Assembly: GCF_003991905.1 (NCBI RefSeq) | Contig: NZ_RSCL01000017.1 | Coordinates: 202,132 to 266,131 of the forward strand | DNA: 64,000 nucleotides | From: Dulcicalothrix desertica PCC 7102 | Lineage (GTDB): Bacteria; Cyanobacteriota; Cyanobacteriia; Cyanobacteriales; Nostocaceae | Direction: 5' to 3' | In this document: in pieces, positions 49,409 to 58,164 of the stretch | Layout: each line of letters opens with the position of its first letter | How positions within the stretch are numbered: position 1 is the first letter of the stretch | Notes under the pieces: generated by a model | Told to the model about the DNA's origin: nothing | The model's input: the letters and a program-made list of their open reading frames with translations, nothing else | Databases searched by the model: none | Translations under genes and position numbers: made by a program

Positions 49409-49642
49409 ATGACAAATAAAAATGCAGCCCAACTTTTCAAAGCTGTTCAACAAGATCAAGTATTAAAGGAAAGGCTCAAAGCAGCAACCGACTCAGAAGC
49501 ATTCATCAGGATTGCGACTCTTGCTGGCTATGACTTCACAATTGAAGAATTACAGACTGAACTGAGCAAAATGTCTTCTGAGGAGTTGGCAGCTATTGTT
49601 AATCCAGGGGTCGCACCCAGACTCCACATTATTCCAAGGTAA
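49409..49642 (+). CDS. Nif11-type leader peptide (orphan RiPP precursor)
   Basis: A 77-residue peptide with the Nif11 pattern: AAQLFKAVQQDQVLKERLKA, ATDSEAFIRIATLAGYDFTI, EELQTELSKMSSEELAAI. Nif11 leaders guide modification enzymes and precede a core peptide. Here the leader ends without the usual double-glycine and is followed by a 12-residue tail (VNPGVAPRLHIIPR), with no Cys, Ser or Thr to be turned into a lanthipeptide. No modification enzyme is in the window. GGGAG lies about 12 nt before the ATG. It may be a regulator-like Nif11 protein or a precursor modified in trans. Confidence 0.78.
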   Translation: MTNKNAAQLFKAVQQDQVLKERLKAATDSEAFIRIATLAGYDFTIEELQTELSKMSSEELAAIVNPGVAPRLHIIPR

Positions 49643-50078
49643 TTTCAGGCATTATTATACGATTAGATAAAATTTGAGGCGCCTACAAATTAGTGTATTT
49701 CCATTCTAGCAGTCAAGCTGCATTGAACATATTTGCCCTCTGCCAATTTGTTTCCGTTGGAATGTTGATTAATGGCGCCCGCAAATACTATCACTTAATC
49801 GCTTTTTAGAATAACTGATTAAAGCGCTTCTTGCCAACCTTCAACTATGGCAACTAGCAATTAAAACTATAGCAGGATAGCCAAAATAGTTCAAAGAGAA
49901 ATAGCTGGGTCAAGTCCCTTGAGGTAGCGCGCGCTTGCTCTCCTTTTAACAAAATACCTTATTCGCAACTGAAACGGGTAAATTTAAGAGCTATGATTGC
50001 TGTTATATCAGTCTCGCTTTCAACTGTGCCAATTGTGTGAGATGTAAACACTCTTATTCTCATCATAAAAATTTTCAA
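49643..50078. other. Intergenic region
   Basis: About 435 bases between the Nif11 peptide and the convergent secreted protein. Two GGCGCC sites and several short AT-rich stretches; no gene, hairpin terminator or repeat recognised. Confidence 0.45.
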
Positions 50079-51752
50079 CTAATCACTACAGCTATTTAGA
50101 GATTGACGAATAACATTAGTTTTAGCCGTATCACCTGGTTGAGCTTCACCTCTGTGATTAGGCCCATAAAGATAGTCGATAACTCTTGTTTTGGATTCAT
50201 CACTAAAATCCCTTACTAAACTTGGAATTTGTCTTCTGTCTGCATGAACTATATCGTTAAAAGGGCTTGGACCTAGTACAGCAACTGAACCTGGTTCGTC
50301 ATTTACTGGTGGATGTGTATGATAAACACCTACCACATAACTCCCATTGACATCCGAAGGAGTATTTCCTAATGCAACTGCCGCCCCAGGTGAGCCGACA
50401 ATAACATTCGTAGTGGTAAATTGACCAGTAGCACTATTCCAAACAACCCATCTGCCTCGTTCTAAATTATCTTTACGAGTTGCCTGCCAGTCCCTATCTA
50501 GAGCCGCACGCACACTGGGGTTACAAAAAATTTCGCGTTTAGAAGGAGAACCAGGTATTTGATTTAAGGTGTTACCATTTCTAGGAGTTGTTGAAGATGG
50601 CTGTTGAGTCGGCGCCTCACCCGGTTGTCCTGAACTACTGCCAGATGGCGCCCCACTTGGTTGCCCTGAACTACTACCAGATGGCGCCTCACTTGGTTGC
50701 CCTGAACTACCACTGGGCGGTGTTCCTCCATCAGCCGGACGACCAGACATACCCAAGCGCTGTCTACCAGTATCGCCAGGAACTGCAACATCACCAGCTG
50801 GGTTGTAACCCGCATCATTATTTTGAGCTATTAAAAGCGTTTTATCTGGCTGGTTTTTATTTGCTGCTTTAACCTTAAAGTTGTCTGGTACATAAAGCTG
50901 AATTAAGGTTTTATTATACCCGGTAGGTAAGTAGCGGACATAAAAACCTTGTGGGTGTAATGACCATTGTTCGGGTGATATTGTTGGTCCATCTTTTTTG
51001 GGTTCTCCAACTAAAACTGCTATTTGTTCTAGCTGTTGATAGGTTGTACCTGCTGTACTGGTCAACATTTCTCGGATACGAGCTTCTGCTTGTAGTACCT
51101 GCTGCACTACTGGTGGTAAATGTGCAGTGGCTTGGACAAATGCTTGTTTTGGAATTAAACCTAGCGTGCCACCGTTAAGTTTAAAAATTTCATCTGATGT
51201 TAGCAGTTTTACGGCAACCTGCTGTATTTCTGGTCTTGTGTCGCTGATTTTAGTCCGAGCAGTAATAGCCCACAGCAGCATCTGAATGTCTTCTTGTTTG
51301 ATTTCAGGGTAACGTGCAGAGTTTTGGAGAATTTTACGGACAATACCAGCTTTAGAACCTTTTAATGCTGCATAAAGATATCCATTTCCCTTACTCGGTC
51401 CGTGGGTTCCTGCCTTCAAACAGTAACTTTGTACGAATAATTCAAATAATCCTGGACGTAGTAAAAAGCCACCTTTTGAACTCCGTGGTAACTCAGTTAA
51501 TGGTCGAAATTTTTTTGAATCAAATTGTAAAGACAAAGAAGTTTTACTTTTAGTATCAGAAAAACTCGTGCTAACAGGCGCCTCTCCCTCCAAAAGCTTT
51601 GTTAAATCGGGAATTGGTATTTGCGGAATCGAGCTTGGCAATTGAGGTATAGGAATAGAAGGTTTTGGTATAGGAAAAGGAAACTGTCCCAGTGCAGGTC
51701 TTGTTGTTGCCAACAATAAACCCATGCAAACCATGACAATAAATTTTATCAT
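50079..51752 (-). CDS. Large secreted protein with Pro/Ser/Gly-rich linker and HTHP-containing C-terminal domain
   Basis: A 557-residue protein. Signal peptide 1-22 (MVCMGLLLATTRPALG-Q); Pro-rich stretch 24-55; a globular domain 90-225 (LFELFVQSYCLKAGTHGPSK, YLYAALKGSKAGIVRKILQN); imperfect 12-residue repeats of PSGSSSGQ at 355-405; C-terminal domain 425-557 with GVYHTHPP (H478, H480) and GPSPFND (S496, D500). The H-x-H and S/D positions recall the metal site of JAB/MPN (JAMM) peptidases or DUF4329-like toxin domains, but the spacing is not standard. It may be an exported enzyme or toxin-like effector. No immunity gene is obvious next to it. Confidence 0.65.
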   Translation of the reverse strand: MIKFIVMVCMGLLLATTRPALGQFPFPIPKPSIPIPQLPSSIPQIPIPDLTKLLEGEAPVSTSFSDTKSKTSLSLQFDSKKFRPLTELPRSSKGGFLLRPGLFELFVQSYCLKAGTHGPSKGNGYLYAALKGSKAGIVRKILQNSARYPEIKQEDIQMLLWAITARTKISDTRPEIQQVAVKLLTSDEIFKLNGGTLGLIPKQAFVQATAHLPPVVQQVLQAEARIREMLTSTAGTTYQQLEQIAVLVGEPKKDGPTISPEQWSLHPQGFYVRYLPTGYNKTLIQLYVPDNFKVKAANKNQPDKTLLIAQNNDAGYNPAGDVAVPGDTGRQRLGMSGRPADGGTPPSGSSGQPSEAPSGSSSGQPSGAPSGSSSGQPGEAPTQQPSSTTPRNGNTLNQIPGSPSKREIFCNPSVRAALDRDWQATRKDNLERGRWVVWNSATGQFTTTNVIVGSPGAAVALGNTPSDVNGSYVVGVYHTHPPVNDEPGSVAVLGPSPFNDIVHADRRQIPSLVRDFSDESKTRVIDYLYGPNHRGEAQPGDTAKTNVIRQSLNSCSD

Positions 51753-52098
51753 CAGTATAAATTTACAATTATTTTGCTTGTCGTTACTGAGTGTATATGT
51801 AAGCCAGACCTATAATATGCAAATATGCAAAAAATATTAAACGAAACAAACGAACTGTTTTATTGTATAAGTGTTTACTATCTATCACAAAAAACTATAT
51901 GTCAATGCGGCGCCTTTAAACGTTTATGAATAAATTATAAAAACTTAAACTATCAAACCTTGTATATTAGCTTTGCGAACTATTTCAAGGCACCTTTATC
52001 AATAATAAATTACGATACGTTGCAAATTAGCAATTAGCTGTTATGACTTGTCTCATTGTTGAATGTTCGGCGCCCTAATAATACAACCGAATTAAGTT
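51753..52098. other. Intergenic region before the cas3 remnant
   Basis: About 345 bases, AT-rich, with two GGCGCC sites. It contains the presumed promoter of the secreted protein gene. No gene or structure is recognised. Confidence 0.4.
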
Positions 52099-52855
52099 TT
52101 ATATCAAATGACCCAGATCAAAGCTGTGGTTTTGATAAAGTTTAATTTGGTCAGTGTCGGCGTTAAATTCGGCGCCTAGTAGTGGAGCTAGAGATTGTTT
52201 AAGAATTTCGTGTGCGAGGAAAGCACTTTCGACGGCGTGGTTGGGACGTTTGTTTTTTTGTTCGTAAGTTTTTAGCGCTTGGTATTGCTGCTGTAAATGA
52301 ACGCTCTGGGTCAAGAAGGTGTAACTCATCAAACACCAAATAAGACGCAAAAACGGCGCCAGCGTTGATATTAGCAGAACCACGACCAACCGAATAAGGG
52401 ATATTTAAGAAACTGCTTAACATCTGGTCAATAGTACAAAAAATAATATCACCTTCAAAATGCGGGTCTTCTGGGTTCTCCCCTGTTTGCAAAGTCACCA
52501 CAATAGGACGAGGTAGTTTATGTAATGGCGCCCATTTGTGTACTAGTTCTTCTGTTTGCTGACGCAAGCTGTTTGCCAAAGTACGTAAAGGAACAACATA
52601 AATTAATTTCTTGGGAAAGTCGAGGTCAAAAACTTTCGCAAACAGAAAAGGTGCTATTGCAGTCTCAGTTTTTCCTGAACCAGTAGGCGCCCGAAGTAGA
52701 GTATTTTGGTGGTTGAGAATGCGAGTAATAGTTTGTGTTTGGAAAGCGCGTGGGTTATAGGTAGTAAGAGTTTGGAATAAATAAGGAATATCCATAAAAG
52801 TAGATGCGTTTGAAATAAAGTAGGGGCGCCTGTCAACCAAATTAAAATCTGTCAC
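52099..52855 (-). pseudogene. CRISPR-associated Cas3-type helicase remnant
   Basis: The 5' part (start GTG 52855 or ATG 52795) is a Cas3 helicase: NTLLRAPTGSGKTETAIAPF (Walker A), PLRTLANSLRQQTEEL, FCTIDQMLSSFLNIP, SYLVFDELHLLDPERS (motif II, DELH). At about 52.28 kb this frame becomes nonsense, and another frame gives NHAVESAFLAHEILKQSLAP and QIKLYQNHSFDLGHLI before the stop at 52099. A large internal deletion with a frame change has removed the second helicase domain. It is inactive and was probably part of a type I system. Confidence 0.72.
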
Positions 52856-52919
52856 AATAATAATACTTTTTAACTAGATAACCATATAGTTAAAAACATA
52901 CCATCTACTGCATCATAGT

Positions 52920-53891
52920 ATGCCACGCAAGAAGAACGAACGTGCGGATAATGACTCACCGTGGAAAGAAGTTTTGGAAGCATATTTTCCACAAGCGATA
53001 CAATTTTTCTTTCCAAACACAGCTAAAACCATTGACTGGACACGCCCCCACGAGTTTTTGGATAAAGAATTTCAGAAGATAGTTCGTGCTGCAGAAACGG
53101 GAAGACTCTATACAGATAAGCTAGTTAAAGTTTGGGATATAAAAGGCAAGGAAACATGGCTTTTAATTCATATAGAAGTCCAAGCTACGGTTGACGATGA
53201 TTTTGCCGAGAGAATGTATGCTTATAATCAGAGAATTTATCAGCGCTTCGGAAAACACCCCGTAAGTCTGGCTATTTTGTGCGATGATAACCCAAAATGG
53301 TGCCCGTCCCAATATAAATTTAAACATCCGGATACAAGTTTTGTCTTCAAGTTTGGAGTAGTCAAGCTATTAGTATACTTACAACATTGGCAAGACCTGG
53401 AAAACAGTGAAAATATTTTTGCCATAGTAGTAATGGCACATTTGAAGATGCAGCAAACAGAAAAGCTGCCACAGGAACGTAAAGTGTGGAAACTCTGGCT
53501 GGTTCGGCGCCTTTACGAAAAAGGTCTTCTTTAACAAGACATCCGTAACCTTTACCGATTCATAGATTGGATTATAATATTACCAAAGGCGTTGGAAGAA
53601 GAGTTTTGGCAAGATTATCAGACATTTAAGCAGGAGGACACTATGCCTTACATTACCTCAGATAAACGGGTTGAATTCAAACTTGGACAACGCGAAATCG
53701 TTTTTGGCCAATTACAAGAACAGTTTGGAGACCTACCAGAGAGTGTAATATCAGATATTAAAGAACTTTCTCGTCCTCAATTAATGTTATTAAGTAAGGC
53801 AATACTTCGTTTTACATCAATTGATGACTTAGTTAATTGGTTGCAAGCAAATCCACCATTACCTGATGACCTCACAGACAGATTCATTTAA
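52920..53891 (+). pseudogene. Rpn-family nuclease/transposase with DUF4351, split by an in-frame TAA
   Basis: One continuous frame covers 52920-53891 except for a TAA at 53532-53534. Before it: SPWKEVLEAYFPQAIQFFFP, HIEVQATVDDDFAERMYAYN (PD-(D/E)XK-like nuclease core, E-x-Q), VWKLWLVRRLYEKGLL. After it: QDIRNLYRFIDWIIILPKAL and a DUF4351 domain, FGQLQEQFGDLPESVISDIK. Intact relatives read through this point, so one base change (for example AAA, CAA or GAA to TAA) has split the gene. The nuclease part of 204 residues may still be made. Confidence 0.8.
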
Positions 53892-53924
53892 ATAGCACTC
53901 ATTTATTTTATACTTCTCTTGTGG

Positions 53925-53950
53925 AGCAGCCTTCCAGGCTGCTATTATTT
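53925..53950 (+). terminator. Terminator after the Rpn-type gene
   Basis: AGCAGCC (53925-53931) and GGCTGCT (53937-53943) form a 7-bp stem with a 5-nt loop, followed by ATTATTTTTT. The flank CTTCTCTTGTGGAGCAGCC also resembles the dispersed repeat family. Confidence 0.65.
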
Positions 53951-53975
53951 TTTATCTAGTATAATAAATTATTGA

Positions 53976-54551
53976 TTAATGTAACTCATAGAAAGAATTA
54001 TGTCCTAAATGCTTTACATATTTTTGTACAAGATTTTGAAGTATATCAGGACATCCTATATCTATCCAATCATCAATTGATCCGAGAAAACAAAACCTGT
54101 GTGTTATAAATATTCGTCTCTCTTCATCGATTAGAGTAAACTTTAACATGGTTGAATAAGTTATAGTATTATTGATGGCTTTCTGTATATCGGCTTCTTT
54201 AGTCAAACGAAAACTTGATAACCATTCTACTAAGTTTTTCTCATCTTGATTTGCTGTATATATAAAAATAGTATCTTTCTTGACATCTATTTTATAGTAA
54301 TTTAAGCTGCAAAATTCTTTCATTCCTTTATCAACTATTGCAACTTCTTCATCACTAATAATTTTTGGTTGAATTCTTTGCAAAAACACTTGAGAGTTAG
54401 GGTTCTCATATATTTCATAGCCATCTGGTATAGTTTTAACTAAAGTTCCTTTATTCTTCATCGAAAAGAAGTACTTTGGCTTACCAGTTTTTGTGGCGCC
54501 TTGGTGGAGATAATATTTTTGACATTTTCTGTTCATGTACTCTACAACCAT
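53976..54551 (-). CDS. Hypothetical protein with HQG/GKPKYFF motif
   Basis: A 191-residue protein of a family I know only as hypothetical: CQKYYLHQGATKTGKPKYFF at the start, LVKTIPDGYEIYENPNSQVF and LQRIQPKIISDEEVAIVDKG in the first half, IDVKKDTIFIYTANQDEKNL in the middle, and FTLIDEERRIFITHRFCFLG near the end. GGGAG lies about 7 nt before the ATG at 54551. No signal peptide; mixed alpha/beta. No functional hint from the neighbours, which are remnants. Confidence 0.6.
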   Translation of the reverse strand: MVVEYMNRKCQKYYLHQGATKTGKPKYFFSMKNKGTLVKTIPDGYEIYENPNSQVFLQRIQPKIISDEEVAIVDKGMKEFCSLNYYKIDVKKDTIFIYTANQDEKNLVEWLSSFRLTKEADIQKAINNTITYSTMLKFTLIDEERRIFITHRFCFLGSIDDWIDIGCPDILQNLVQKYVKHLGHNSFYELH

Positions 54552-54620
54552 ATCTCACTCCCAAAATCTTGATACAATTAAGTCAATTTTACGAATAGTT
54601 ACTTCGTAGTCTACTACTAT

Positions 54621-54794
54621 ATGAATGATATTGAACTAACTCACATTGCACTACCCGTATCAAATCTAGAACAAAGTATTAACTTTTACTCTACTTATGC
54701 TCGTATGAAAGTAATTCATCAGCACATTGATACTGTTGCTGGTGCTGGAGTTGCGCGTAGATGTTGCCGAGTTGATGGACATTGCACTCGTAAA
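54621..54794 (+). pseudogene. Glyoxalase/VOC N-terminal fragment
   Basis: The frame from the ATG at 54621 reads IELTHIALPVSNLEQSINFY and STYARMKVIHQHIDTVAGAG, the N-terminal beta-alpha-beta unit of a VOC protein, then diverges into RRCCRVDG and stops at 54792-54794. Only about a third of the domain is left. Confidence 0.62.
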
Positions 54795-54987
54795 TAAATT
54801 CAAGCCGGAATTGGTACAAATACAGTATCCAAAACGCACCGAAATTCATGCATTATTATGGCACGGAGCAATTATAGATACTCCTCCAGACTTAGAGGAT
54901 AGAGTTGATGAACTGGATAATAGGGTAAATACTGATGCTATTCGTTATGCTACGGGTGGTTGGGTAACACCAATGCCGCAAGCGTAA
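54769..54987 (+). pseudogene. Unassigned 3' gene fragment
   Basis: A second frame, overlapping the VOC fragment, reads MDIALVNKFKPELVQIQYPK, HALLWHGAIIDTPPDLEDRV and ATGGWVTPMPQA, then a stop. It looks protein-like but has no proper start and matches no family I know. It probably represents the 3' end of another gene joined to the VOC fragment by deletion. Confidence 0.35.
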
Positions 54988-55057
54988 ACGGTATGATGCG
55001 CTGTAGAGGCGCCACAAAATCGCGTTTATACATGGGTATAATTTTGTTATTTAGTAG

Positions 55058-55475
55058 TTATTGTGCTAAATCGTTAGAATCCGCAATTATCTGTGAAAAA
55101 TCTCGAAAAGTAAAATTATCTGCTGTTTGAGGACGAAAATACCATTTTTCTACAGAGTCATCACGTAGCTTCCATTCGCAGTCAACTACTAAATCTTGAG
55201 CTTTATTCCAAATCTCATTTGACAATTCAACATCAGGTTTTAGCTCAAGCTGAAAATCAATATAATGTATATCTGGGAATCTAGTAGCAAAAGCCTTTAC
55301 TCTTTCTATATTATCGTTCTTCAGCTAATTGCTGTACTAATCTTAGTATCACTTGCAAGTTTTGTTGTTGCATGGTGGGGTTGAGTAAAGCTTGTTGAAC
55401 AGCAGCTTCTATTTTTGTCCTTCTTCCCGGCGCCATTTTTTCTAGTTGCCTTTTAAAAGGTTTTGTTTTTGGCAT
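55058..55475 (-). pseudogene. Frameshifted copy of the CRISPR-adjacent 136-residue gene
   Basis: This is a near-duplicate of 58826-59236: the same start MPKTKPFKRQLEKMAPGRRT, QQALLNPTMQQQNLQ, then a one-base insertion near 55318 (GCTGAAGAACGATAA against GCTGAATTCGATAAT) that puts a stop in frame; similarity continues after it (FPDIHYIDFQLELKPDVELS). The stop regions differ slightly. The two copies bracket the CARF fragment, array, cas2, cas1 and hsp20. Confidence 0.85.
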
Positions 55476-55500
55476 ACTCTTATTATTAATTTTAGTCTTG

Positions 55501-55890
55501 TTAAAATTTACGTTGAACTAGTGGAAAGTTTGTATTTACCAATTGTGTATATTCGCCACGTTCAAATTTTATCAAGTTCTCCCTGGCCACTGCAACAGTA
55601 ATATAAAGAGGAATACCACAATCAACAGCCGCTAAAACTAACGCTGCTGACATAGTTTTAGTTCCACCCGTATAGTCAGCGAGAATTTCTACATCTGGAT
55701 TTTGCTGTAATTCACGAATGCATTTAGTGACGCCGAGATAACATTCTCCTAAATTATCGGGGTTTTTAATTAAAATCAAGTCGCGTTCAGGTTGAAATTT
55801 ATCTCATAATTCTACTTGGGTAGGAATGTTAGGTAATCTTTCAATAACTTCGGCGCCTTTCGATGGCGTTTCCCAGTTTTTCAGCTTGAA
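55501..55890 (-). pseudogene. CARF-domain CRISPR ancillary protein (TIGR02710-like), truncated
   Basis: The longest open piece (55501-55779) reads NPDNLGECYLGVTKCIRELQ and EILADYTGGTKTMSAALVLA; 'DYTGGTKTMSA' is the ligand-binding turn of the CARF domain as in the TIGR02710 family. Upstream in the same frame a TGA interrupts (IPTQVEL, stop, DKFQPERD), and the reading frame runs into the first CRISPR repeat. The 5' part and the C-terminal effector part are missing. Intact members bind cyclic oligoadenylate in type III systems. Confidence 0.75.
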
Positions 55891-56315
55891 GTTTCCGTCC
55901 CCTTTCGGGGTCAAGGTCGTAAATAACACCAACGATATTCGCAACGGTAACACAAATGTTGTTACGTTTCCGTCCCCTTTCGGGGTCAAGGTCGTAAATA
56001 ACTATGGACGTATGCAACAAGCAAAAGAGATAGGTACGATGTTTCCGTCCCCTTTCGGGGTCAAGGTCGTAAATAACGGCTCTGGTCAAGGAGCTGGTAT
56101 CAATAATGGTACTTCGCTTAGTTTCCGTCCCCTTTCGGGGTCAAGGTCGTAAATAACTGCTACTCACTAAGCTTAGGAGGACACAAAGTTTCTTACAAGT
56201 TTCCGTCCCCTTTCGGGGTCAAGGTCGTAAATAACAGGTGGTCTGATAAATAAAAATGAATATTACAATCTTATTGAAGTTTCCGTCCCCTTTCGGGGTC
56301 AAGGTCGTAAATAAC
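55891..56315 (-). CRISPR. CRISPR array: six 37-bp repeats, five spacers
   Basis: Six identical repeats start at 55891, 55966, 56041, 56121, 56199 and 56279. On the minus strand the repeat begins GTTATTTACGACC and ends GGGACGGAAAC; the internal palindrome CCCC-GAAA-GGGG forms a hairpin. Spacers are 38, 38, 43, 41 and 43 nt. The GGAAAC end (the usual 3' end giving the crRNA 5' tag) and the cas1-cas2 side indicate transcription on the minus strand, with the leader at higher coordinates. Repeats of this type occur with type III and I-D systems in cyanobacteria. The lack of mutations in the distal repeat suggests a shortened array. Confidence 0.97.
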
Positions 56316-56647
56316 CCTACTACTAAAAAGCTGTTGCTGTATTTAGTTTTCAAGGTGCAGTTGCGCCGGACTACTGAGAGCTTAAGGTCACTTAGATAAT
56401 AAGTACTCGCTTCAAAAAAGATTTGGCGCCAAAAATTGCTACTTAACTTAATTATAGTGCAAAAAAGCCAGTATTCAAACCAAAAAAATCTGATTATCTT
56501 TTGTAAGCACAACATTACTCCTGAATAGTTGTACAGGCTTGCTGCGTCAATTTAAGACTGATTTTTACAATCTTTTACAATTGCTGGCGCCATTCTATTT
56601 AGGTGGTTTCAGGGTTTACATACGGCTTTTATACAATAGTGTAGTGT
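56316..56647 (-). promoter_or_regulatory. CRISPR leader region
   Basis: About 330 bases between cas2 and the first repeat on the leader side. AT-rich, without a gene. It should hold the array promoter and the adaptation signals. No consensus promoter could be fixed by eye. Confidence 0.6.
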
Positions 56648-56932
56648 TTACAAAATTAAACAATCAGGTGGTTCGTAAGGTGGGGGACTGCCATATACCC
56701 GCACCTGTTGCTTTGTGGTCTCGTTTAGGGGATAAACTCTAAGGTTATCTTCGCTTAACTTAAGAGTTGGCAACCAATCGTTTTCAAGTAGGTGATTCAA
56801 AATATTTTCGTGCAAAGGACACTCGAAAACTGAATATTGTACGCGCTGGCAATTTCGTTCTATTAGTTTTGCTAGCTTAGTACGACGTTTATCGTTGGAT
56901 ACGTCGTAGCAGACCAACCAAAGTTTTTTCAT
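56648..56932 (-). CDS. cas2: CRISPR adaptation protein Cas2
   Basis: A 94-residue ferredoxin-like protein: MKKLWLVCYDVSNDKRRTKL with the conserved YD (D10) and R/K residues, then VQYSVFECPLHENILNHLLE. It forms the structural core of the Cas1-Cas2 spacer integrase. Its ATG overlaps the cas1 stop by four bases (ATGA). The last part (GSPPPYEPPDCLIL) is Pro-rich. Confidence 0.95.
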   Translation of the reverse strand: MKKLWLVCYDVSNDKRRTKLAKLIERNCQRVQYSVFECPLHENILNHLLENDWLPTLKLSEDNLRVYPLNETTKQQVRVYGSPPPYEPPDCLIL

Positions 56933-57939
56933 TTTATTGTGAATGCCTCGTAGTTTAGATTTAATTCCGTCAAACAGCGTCCTAAGCTTCGAGCTTGTTC
57001 TAAGATTATTGAACTCATGGTTAGGCGCCGATTCTGTGGTGGATATAAAATAGTATTGCGAAACTGCTTGTCTAGTTCTGCTAAAAATAGTTTTTTCGCC
57101 AAGTTACCTAACCATATTCCTTCACCATCTGGAGATGCTTGGAAGTCATCTGGTGTTAGCATTTCTGATTGAATAATGGAAATTACAGCTTGGTCTACTA
57201 TTACTGGTCGAAATTCTTCCATCAAGTCGAGTACTAAATTTGGACGATATGGTTCTGTAGCGTGGAAGAAACCTAAATATGGGTCGAGTCCTGCTTGTAC
57301 GCAACTAGAAAAAACGCGCGCTAGCAATACTCCGTAACCCCAACTCATTAATGCATTAACAGGGTCTAAAGGTGGGCGCCTATTACGTCCGTTAAAATTC
57401 CAGTGTGCAGGAAACCAGTAACGTAAACCTTGATAGTAGGTGCGCGCGCAAATTCCTTCAACTCCCATCAACTCGCTACGATTTAAAAAGGTGTTATCAT
57501 CTCCCAACTGTGAAGAATAAACACTAATTAAATTAATCGCTTCTATCAATTCGGCAATTTGCCTTTCTGTGGCACGGTTACGGCGTTGTAATAATACCCG
57601 CTGATTACGGATTTTTCCGATGACTAATTTTTGCGCTAATGCCATACCCAACGCGCTTTCCAAAATACGGTACTGCGCCATACGAACTGCGGGATTTGTC
57701 GCAAATTGTCCTTGTAGGCGCCCGCGAAACTGACCGCTTTGGCGAAGAAAAATAGTTTCGATACCTCGGTCAATTAATTGGGCAATGGCAACGTCGGTTA
57801 ATTGAACACCTGGTAAGACTATTACCAAATCCAATTCTGCTAAACGGCAATTTTGTGAGTCTTGCTTCTTGGTTACTATAAGAGACTCATTGCGGTAGCG
57901 AACAACAGTACCTGGCTCGGTAAGATAAAGTGTAGTCAT
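56929..57939 (-). CDS. cas1: CRISPR-associated endonuclease Cas1
   Basis: A 336-residue integrase with all catalytic residues: E161 (SELMGVEGICAR), H226 (GFFHATEPYRP), D238 (NLVLDLMEEFRP). N-terminal beta domain 1-85, helical catalytic domain after that. Expected action: insertion of new spacers at the leader end together with Cas2. The length and sequence type fit the Cas1 of type III-B/III-D and I-D cyanobacterial loci. cas4 is absent from the window, and no reverse transcriptase is fused. Confidence 0.96.
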   Translation of the reverse strand: MTTLYLTEPGTVVRYRNESLIVTKKQDSQNCRLAELDLVIVLPGVQLTDVAIAQLIDRGIETIFLRQSGQFRGRLQGQFATNPAVRMAQYRILESALGMALAQKLVIGKIRNQRVLLQRRNRATERQIAELIEAINLISVYSSQLGDDNTFLNRSELMGVEGICARTYYQGLRYWFPAHWNFNGRNRRPPLDPVNALMSWGYGVLLARVFSSCVQAGLDPYLGFFHATEPYRPNLVLDLMEEFRPVIVDQAVISIIQSEMLTPDDFQASPDGEGIWLGNLAKKLFLAELDKQFRNTILYPPQNRRLTMSSIILEQARSLGRCLTELNLNYEAFTIK

Positions 57940-58035
57940 TGGTGTAGAAGAGAAGGGAAAATATATTTGCTTTTATCTTCTCTTATGGTTGGAAAGGCGC
58001 GTTTCCAACGATATAATACATATCAACTATTTGTT

Positions 58036-58063
58036 GACGGGCAAGGATGCCCGTTCCACAAGA
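58036..58063. repeat. Dispersed GACGGGCAAGGATGCCCGTTCCACAAG repeat
   Basis: A short palindromic copy (GGGCAAGGATGCCC, ending TTCCACAAG) between cas1 and hsp20. A second palindrome, GGAAAGGCGCGTTTCC, lies at 57990-58005. Confidence 0.7.
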
Positions 58064-58089
58064 TAGTTAATTTTATTTTTAAAGGTTAT

Positions 58090-58124
58090 TAAATAAAAAC
58101 CCAGCCTCTTGGACAGAGACTGGG
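58090..58124 (-). terminator. Rho-independent terminator of the hsp20 gene
   Basis: On the minus strand CCCAGTCTCT pairs with AGAGGCTGGG (one G-U/mismatch position) around a short loop and is followed by TTTTTATTT. It starts 41 bases after the hsp20 stop codon. Confidence 0.8.
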
Positions 58125-58164
58125 CGCCATATATGTATTACATTTCAACCAATTGCCAGATTGA

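Noticed and set aside
49192..49440. 82-residue minus-strand ORF opposite the Nif11 start
   Set aside because: It overlaps the Nif11 start and its likely ribosome site, shows no family features and resembles a chance frame.
55826..56152. ORFs of 82-108 residues across the CRISPR array
   Set aside because: They are translations of the 37-bp repeats (repeated DLDPERGRK) and not genes.
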